DNA of 9,429 nt from Sphingobacteriaceae bacterium (lineage in GTDB: Bacteria; Bacteroidota; Bacteroidia; B-17B0; Aurantibacillaceae): assembly GCA_023251695.1 (NCBI GenBank), contig JAHEYE010000125.1, positions 1-9,429 of the forward strand, written 5' to 3'. Positions 6,298-9,429 of this stretch are shown in pieces. A program made the translations under genes and the position numbers. The notes under the pieces are model-generated. The model worked only from the letters and a program-made list of their open reading frames with translations. It searched no databases and had not been told where the DNA came from. The stretch's first letter is position 1; each line of letters opens with the position of its first letter.

Positions 6298-7158
6298 ATG
6301 AAAAACTTAAAATTCTTAGTAGTAGCCTTATTCTTAGGTTTAGCTGCATTAAACATTACCTCTTGTGGTTCAGGTGAAAAAGAACCAAATCCATTAGCCG
6401 ACAGTCTGAATGCTGTTAACGACGGTTTAAACGGTCAGTTATCAGAAAAGGAAAAAGCATTACAAGATTTCGTTACTACTTTCAACGAAATACAAACCAA
6501 CTTAAATGAAATTAAAGAGAAAGAAAAAATTGTTACTGCTTCTTCTAAATCAGGTGATGTAAAAAGCAAGGAAGACCAGATTAAAGAAGACATCCAGGCT
6601 ATTTATGATTTAATGGGTAAAAACAAAAACCGCATTAATTCGTTAAGCAAAAAATTAAAAGCCAGTAAATCTCAAATCAAAGGTTTAGAAGAAATGATTG
6701 CAACTTTACAAGCTCAGTTAGAATCGAAAGATGCTGAGATTACCGAATTAAAGGGTGTGATTGAGGCTTTAAACATTGAGCTAAGCAATATCAATACTAA
6801 TTACGAAGAAGTAGAGCAGGAAGTACAAGTGAAGACTGAAAAATTAAACGCTGCTTTTTATGCAATCGGTACCGCTAAAGAATTAAAAGAAAAAGGTGTT
6901 ACTACTAAAGAAGGTGGATTTATCGGTTTAGGTAAATCAACCAAAGTAAAAGATGATTTTAATAAAGAATATTTTACTAAAATTGATATTTCGCAGGTAA
7001 CCAGCATTACAATCGGCGCTAAAAAGGCTAAAATACTGAGCACGCATCCAAGCAGCTCTTATAAGTTAGTTGGCGAGAAATCAGTTGAAAAATTGGAGAT
7101 TCTAAATGCAGAAGATTTCTGGGGAGCATCTAAATACCTGGTGATCGTTATCGACTAA
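6298..7158 (+). CDS. Coiled-coil outer-envelope lipoprotein, possibly of the Cbp1-type family
   Basis: This 286-residue lipoprotein has a lipobox ending ITSC (Cys23). From about residue 35 to 188 it is a Lys/Glu-rich helix with repeated hydrophobic spacing (for example LKASKSQIKGLEEMIATLQ, 120-138), a strong coiled-coil signature with one looser patch (about 80-92, SASK/GDVK-like). If fully helical and continuous it would span about 22 nm. A compact C-terminal domain follows (about 189-286), with Gly-rich TTKEGGFIGLGKS (202-214), KKAKILSTHPSSSYKLVG and the end FWGASKYLVIVID. From memory, proteins of this shape in Bacteroidota are sometimes named Cbp1-family collagen-binding adhesins; I cannot verify that, and collagen binding should not be assumed. 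It is a monocistronic gene between its own promoter and terminator. Leu is encoded almost entirely by TTA near the start, and GGT/AAA codons are frequent, suggesting high expression. An envelope spacer or tether is a reasonable guess. Confidence 0.78.
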   Translation: MKNLKFLVVALFLGLAALNITSCGSGEKEPNPLADSLNAVNDGLNGQLSEKEKALQDFVTTFNEIQTNLNEIKEKEKIVTASSKSGDVKSKEDQIKEDIQAIYDLMGKNKNRINSLSKKLKASKSQIKGLEEMIATLQAQLESKDAEITELKGVIEALNIELSNINTNYEEVEQEVQVKTEKLNAAFYAIGTAKELKEKGVTTKEGGFIGLGKSTKVKDDFNKEYFTKIDISQVTSITIGAKKAKILSTHPSSSYKLVGEKSVEKLEILNAEDFWGASKYLVIVID

Positions 7159-7180
7159 ATTTATCGGATTGTGAATTTTT

Positions 7181-7213
7181 AACGCCCTGTGGTTAATACT
7201 ACAGGGCGTTTTT
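7181..7213 (+). terminator. Rho-independent terminator of the coiled-coil lipoprotein gene
   Basis: AACGCCCTGT (7181-7190) pairs perfectly with ACAGGGCGTT (7201-7210). The loop can close further with three more pairs (one G-T), leaving TAAT at the tip. A T-run follows. It starts 22 bases after the stop codon and is one of the two strongest hairpins I found in the window. Confidence 0.9.
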
Positions 7214-7233
7214 GATTTATGTCAAAACCCATA

Positions 7234-7250
7234 TATCAAAAATATTGATA
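7234..7250 (+). promoter_or_regulatory. Inverted repeat TATCAA-N5-TTGATA upstream of the DUF2339 gene
   Basis: TATCAA and TTGATA are perfect 6-base arms five bases apart. The right arm runs into TACTTTTA (7249-7256), a near match to the -7 consensus (last base A instead of G), 25 bases before the ATG at 7282. An operator overlapping the promoter would look like this, but the region is AT-rich and six-base arms arise easily by chance. There is no clear -33 element. Confidence 0.25.
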
Positions 7251-7281
7251 CTTTTACTTAGGTAATATTTAAACCCTTAGT

Positions 7282-9429
7282 ATGACCAACGAAGAAAAAA
7301 TTAATCTTATCGGACAAAAAATCGTCCTTCTTTCTAATAATCTCGATAAATACAAAAACGAACTTGAGCAATTGAAAGCTGAATTGCTTCTATTGAAGTC
7401 CGGACAAAGCACACAACAGAAAACTGTAAGCCCTGTTATTGAAAAGCCAAAAGAAGAGCCAGTCAAACCTCTGATCGAGGAAATCAAACAGGTGATTGCT
7501 GAAGAACCGGTTATCGAAAAAGTAGTTCAGGAAGTAAAGGCTGCAAAAAAACAAGGCCTCGGTTTTGAAGAAACTATTGGGGCCCGCTGGTTTAGTATTA
7601 TCGGAATTATTGTTTTGGTATTAGGAATTGCCATCGGCGTAAAATACGCTATTGATAAGGATTTAATTAATGAAACAACGCGTTTAGTGCTTGGCTATCT
7701 GGCAGGAGGCATCATACTTACCCTCGCTATGTTTTATAAAAAGAATTACGGGGTGTTTAGTGCCATATTATTAAGCGGGGCCATGTCGGTCATGTATTTC
7801 ACAACGTATGTAGGCTATTCGCATTATAATTTTTACTCGGCACCCGTAGCATTTTTCATCATGGCCATCTTTACGGGCTTTACGGTTTTTGCGGCGCACG
7901 TTTATAATTACGAAATAATAGCATTGATTGGTTTGGTTGGCGGTTATGCATTACCAATGCTGTTAAGTACCGGGAGCGGTGAAATACAATACATGTTCGG
8001 CTTCATGCTTATTTTAAATTTAGGTGTTCTTGCCTTATCATTTAAAAAATACTGGAAGTTTGTTAACCATGTGGCTTATGCTTTATCGTGGTTGATTTTC
8101 GCAGTATGGATGGCCACATCGTACACACCCGAAATTTATTTCGGTCGCACCCTGTTTTTCGCTACGGCGTTTTACCTTATTTTTTATTTGTCTTTCATTT
8201 CTTATAAAATATTCCGCAACAAATCATTTAGTGCATGGGATGTGGTTTTAGTTTTAAGTAACAGCTTAATTTATTTTGGAATTGGTTACAATGCCATGAA
8301 TAATAAGTACTATGAATTTTATCAGGGATTGTTTTGTGTATTAAACGCTGTTTTCCATTTGGGATTTGCAATGTTGTGCAAGAAAAAAGAAGTGGCCGAC
8401 AAAACCATTTTCTATTTCATCATTGCAATGGTCATCAGTTTTATCACGATGGCAATTCCCGTGCAATTGGATGGAAATTTTGTAACCTTAATTTGGTTAA
8501 GTGAAATGGTGGTGCTGATGTGGATGACAAAGAAAACCAACATCAATACGTATAAATATCTGTCGTACGGTATTTCATTATTGGCATTCGGAAGTTTATG
8601 GCACGATTGGAGTAATTATTCTTACTTCAGCAACAATACAGATACAACGCTTGCATTTAAGCCGTTGTTGAACCGTTATTTTTTAACAAGCATAATTGGA
8701 ACCGGCGTGTTTGGTTTTGTTTGGTATTTAAACCGACAAATGCTCACTTCAATATTAAGTAAAATCGCGAATGTGTTTTTGATTGTTATGGGCTTTATTG
8801 TGTGTTACACAGCTTTTGCTAATGAAATTATGTTGTATTTTGATATTCAATATAAGTTGTCGGAACACCAACATATTGGCGATTACGGTTATGAGTGGAC
8901 AGATTACGACAGTAGCTGGCATTCGTATTCCGGTTTATGGATGATGATTTACAGTATGGTATTTTTCAGCGCAATGGGTTGGCTAAGCATTAAACGATTC
9001 GGAAATGCAGTATTTGCTTATATCAGCTGGTCATTGAATCTTTTGATGTTGCTTGTTGGTGTTACAGCCGGCTTTGCAATTATTGATGATTTAAAAATGG
9101 AAGCAGTTTACGATTATACCTATTCGGTAATTACAACCTGGAATTATTATAGCCGTTATATATTTTTACCGTTTGTGGCATTGATGATATTCATGATCTA
9201 CCAATTCCGCAATGCGGAAATACTTAAAAAAGTAAGACCGGTAAATTTTTGGTTGTTTCACATCGCCATTCTGGCCGTGTTGAGTAATGAGTTATCGCAT
9301 TTAATGACCATAACGCATCTCAATGATTACGATCACTACAGTAAAGTGGCCTACAGAATGGGATATACTGTGTTGTGGGGAGTATATTCGATGGCATTAA
9401 TTACCTATGGAATTTTAAGAGAGAGAAAA
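7282..9429 (+). CDS. DUF2339-family polytopic membrane protein, 3' end cut off by window
   Basis: From the ATG at 7282 the frame is open to the right edge: 716 residues with no stop. Residues 1-40 form a short coiled coil (LDKYKNELEQLKAELLLLK, 21-39). Residues about 45-92 are a Pro/Glu/Val/Lys-rich linker, probably cytoplasmic. The membrane part begins with GARWFSIIGIIVLVLGIAI (100-118) and continues KYAIDKDLI, the hallmark opening of DUF2339. The family motif GLVGGYALPMLLSTG is at 217-231. From there to the edge the protein is almost continuous hydrophobic segments, roughly 20 or more transmembrane helices. The function of DUF2339 is unknown to me; no catalytic motif or substrate can be named. 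It has its own upstream region after a terminator and no visible link to the receptor operon. The start is supported by the coiled coil and by lying just below a weak promoter-like site. Family assignment is confident; the missing C-terminus is probably short to moderate. Confidence 0.88.
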   Translation, partial: MTNEEKINLIGQKIVLLSNNLDKYKNELEQLKAELLLLKSGQSTQQKTVSPVIEKPKEEPVKPLIEEIKQVIAEEPVIEKVVQEVKAAKKQGLGFEETIGARWFSIIGIIVLVLGIAIGVKYAIDKDLINETTRLVLGYLAGGIILTLAMFYKKNYGVFSAILLSGAMSVMYFTTYVGYSHYNFYSAPVAFFIMAIFTGFTVFAAHVYNYEIIALIGLVGGYALPMLLSTGSGEIQYMFGFMLILNLGVLALSFKKYWKFVNHVAYALSWLIFAVWMATSYTPEIYFGRTLFFATAFYLIFYLSFISYKIFRNKSFSAWDVVLVLSNSLIYFGIGYNAMNNKYYEFYQGLFCVLNAVFHLGFAMLCKKKEVADKTIFYFIIAMVISFITMAIPVQLDGNFVTLIWLSEMVVLMWMTKKTNINTYKYLSYGISLLAFGSLWHDWSNYSYFSNNTDTTLAFKPLLNRYFLTSIIGTGVFGFVWYLNRQMLTSILSKIANVFLIVMGFIVCYTAFANEIMLYFDIQYKLSEHQHIGDYGYEWTDYDSSWHSYSGLWMMIYSMVFFSAMGWLSIKRFGNAVFAYISWSLNLLMLLVGVTAGFAIIDDLKMEAVYDYTYSVITTWNYYSRYIFLPFVALMIFMIYQFRNAEILKKVRPVNFWLFHIAILAVLSNELSHLMTITHLNDYDHYSKVAYRMGYTVLWGVYSMALITYGILRERK

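Noticed and set aside
6858..7487. Minus-strand ORFs of 61 and 72 codons
   Set aside because: They are antisense to the coiled-coil lipoprotein and to the N-terminus of the DUF2339 gene, with no start context or domain.

Overview
The window reads as chromosome of a Bacteroidota member. It has a TonB-dependent receptor, many SPII lipoproteins with short SC lipoboxes, A-rich start regions without Shine-Dalgarno sequences, TAnnTTTG-type -7 promoter elements, strong use of the Leu codon TTA, and modest GC. I cannot assign a class or genus. There are no RNA genes, insertion sequences, CRISPR arrays or phage genes. Genes fill most of the window, no gap exceeds 300 bases, and both end genes run off the window.

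Layout. (1) Positions 1-774, minus strand: a secreted endonuclease/exonuclease/phosphatase (EEP) enzyme, with its C-terminus cut off by the left edge. (2) Positions 775-1022: a divergent intergenic region with a -7-like element for each direction, a 16-bp near-perfect palindrome and possible short leader ORFs. (3) Positions 1023-6149, plus strand: an apparent three-gene operon (gaps of 23 and 31 bases) encoding a TonB-dependent outer-membrane receptor and two paralogous lipoproteins. Each lipoprotein has a DUF5689-like, OB-fold-like N-terminal half and a choice-of-anchor-J/cleaved-adhesin-like C-terminal half. A rho-independent terminator closes the operon at about 6197-6222. (4) Positions 6298-7158: a single-gene unit with its own promoter and strong terminator, encoding a coiled-coil lipoprotein with a small C-terminal domain. 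(5) Positions 7282-9429 and beyond: a large DUF2339-family polytopic membrane protein, cut by the right edge.

How the genes may work together. The most interesting proposal, an inference, is that the left two thirds is a nutrient-acquisition locus built like a SusC/SusD system without a SusD. An exported EEP phosphodiesterase/nuclease would cleave an extracellular substrate such as DNA, RNA or another phosphodiester. Two lipoproteins with OB-like domains would capture it, and the receptor would import the product. The two right-hand genes have their own signals and look like unrelated envelope genes.
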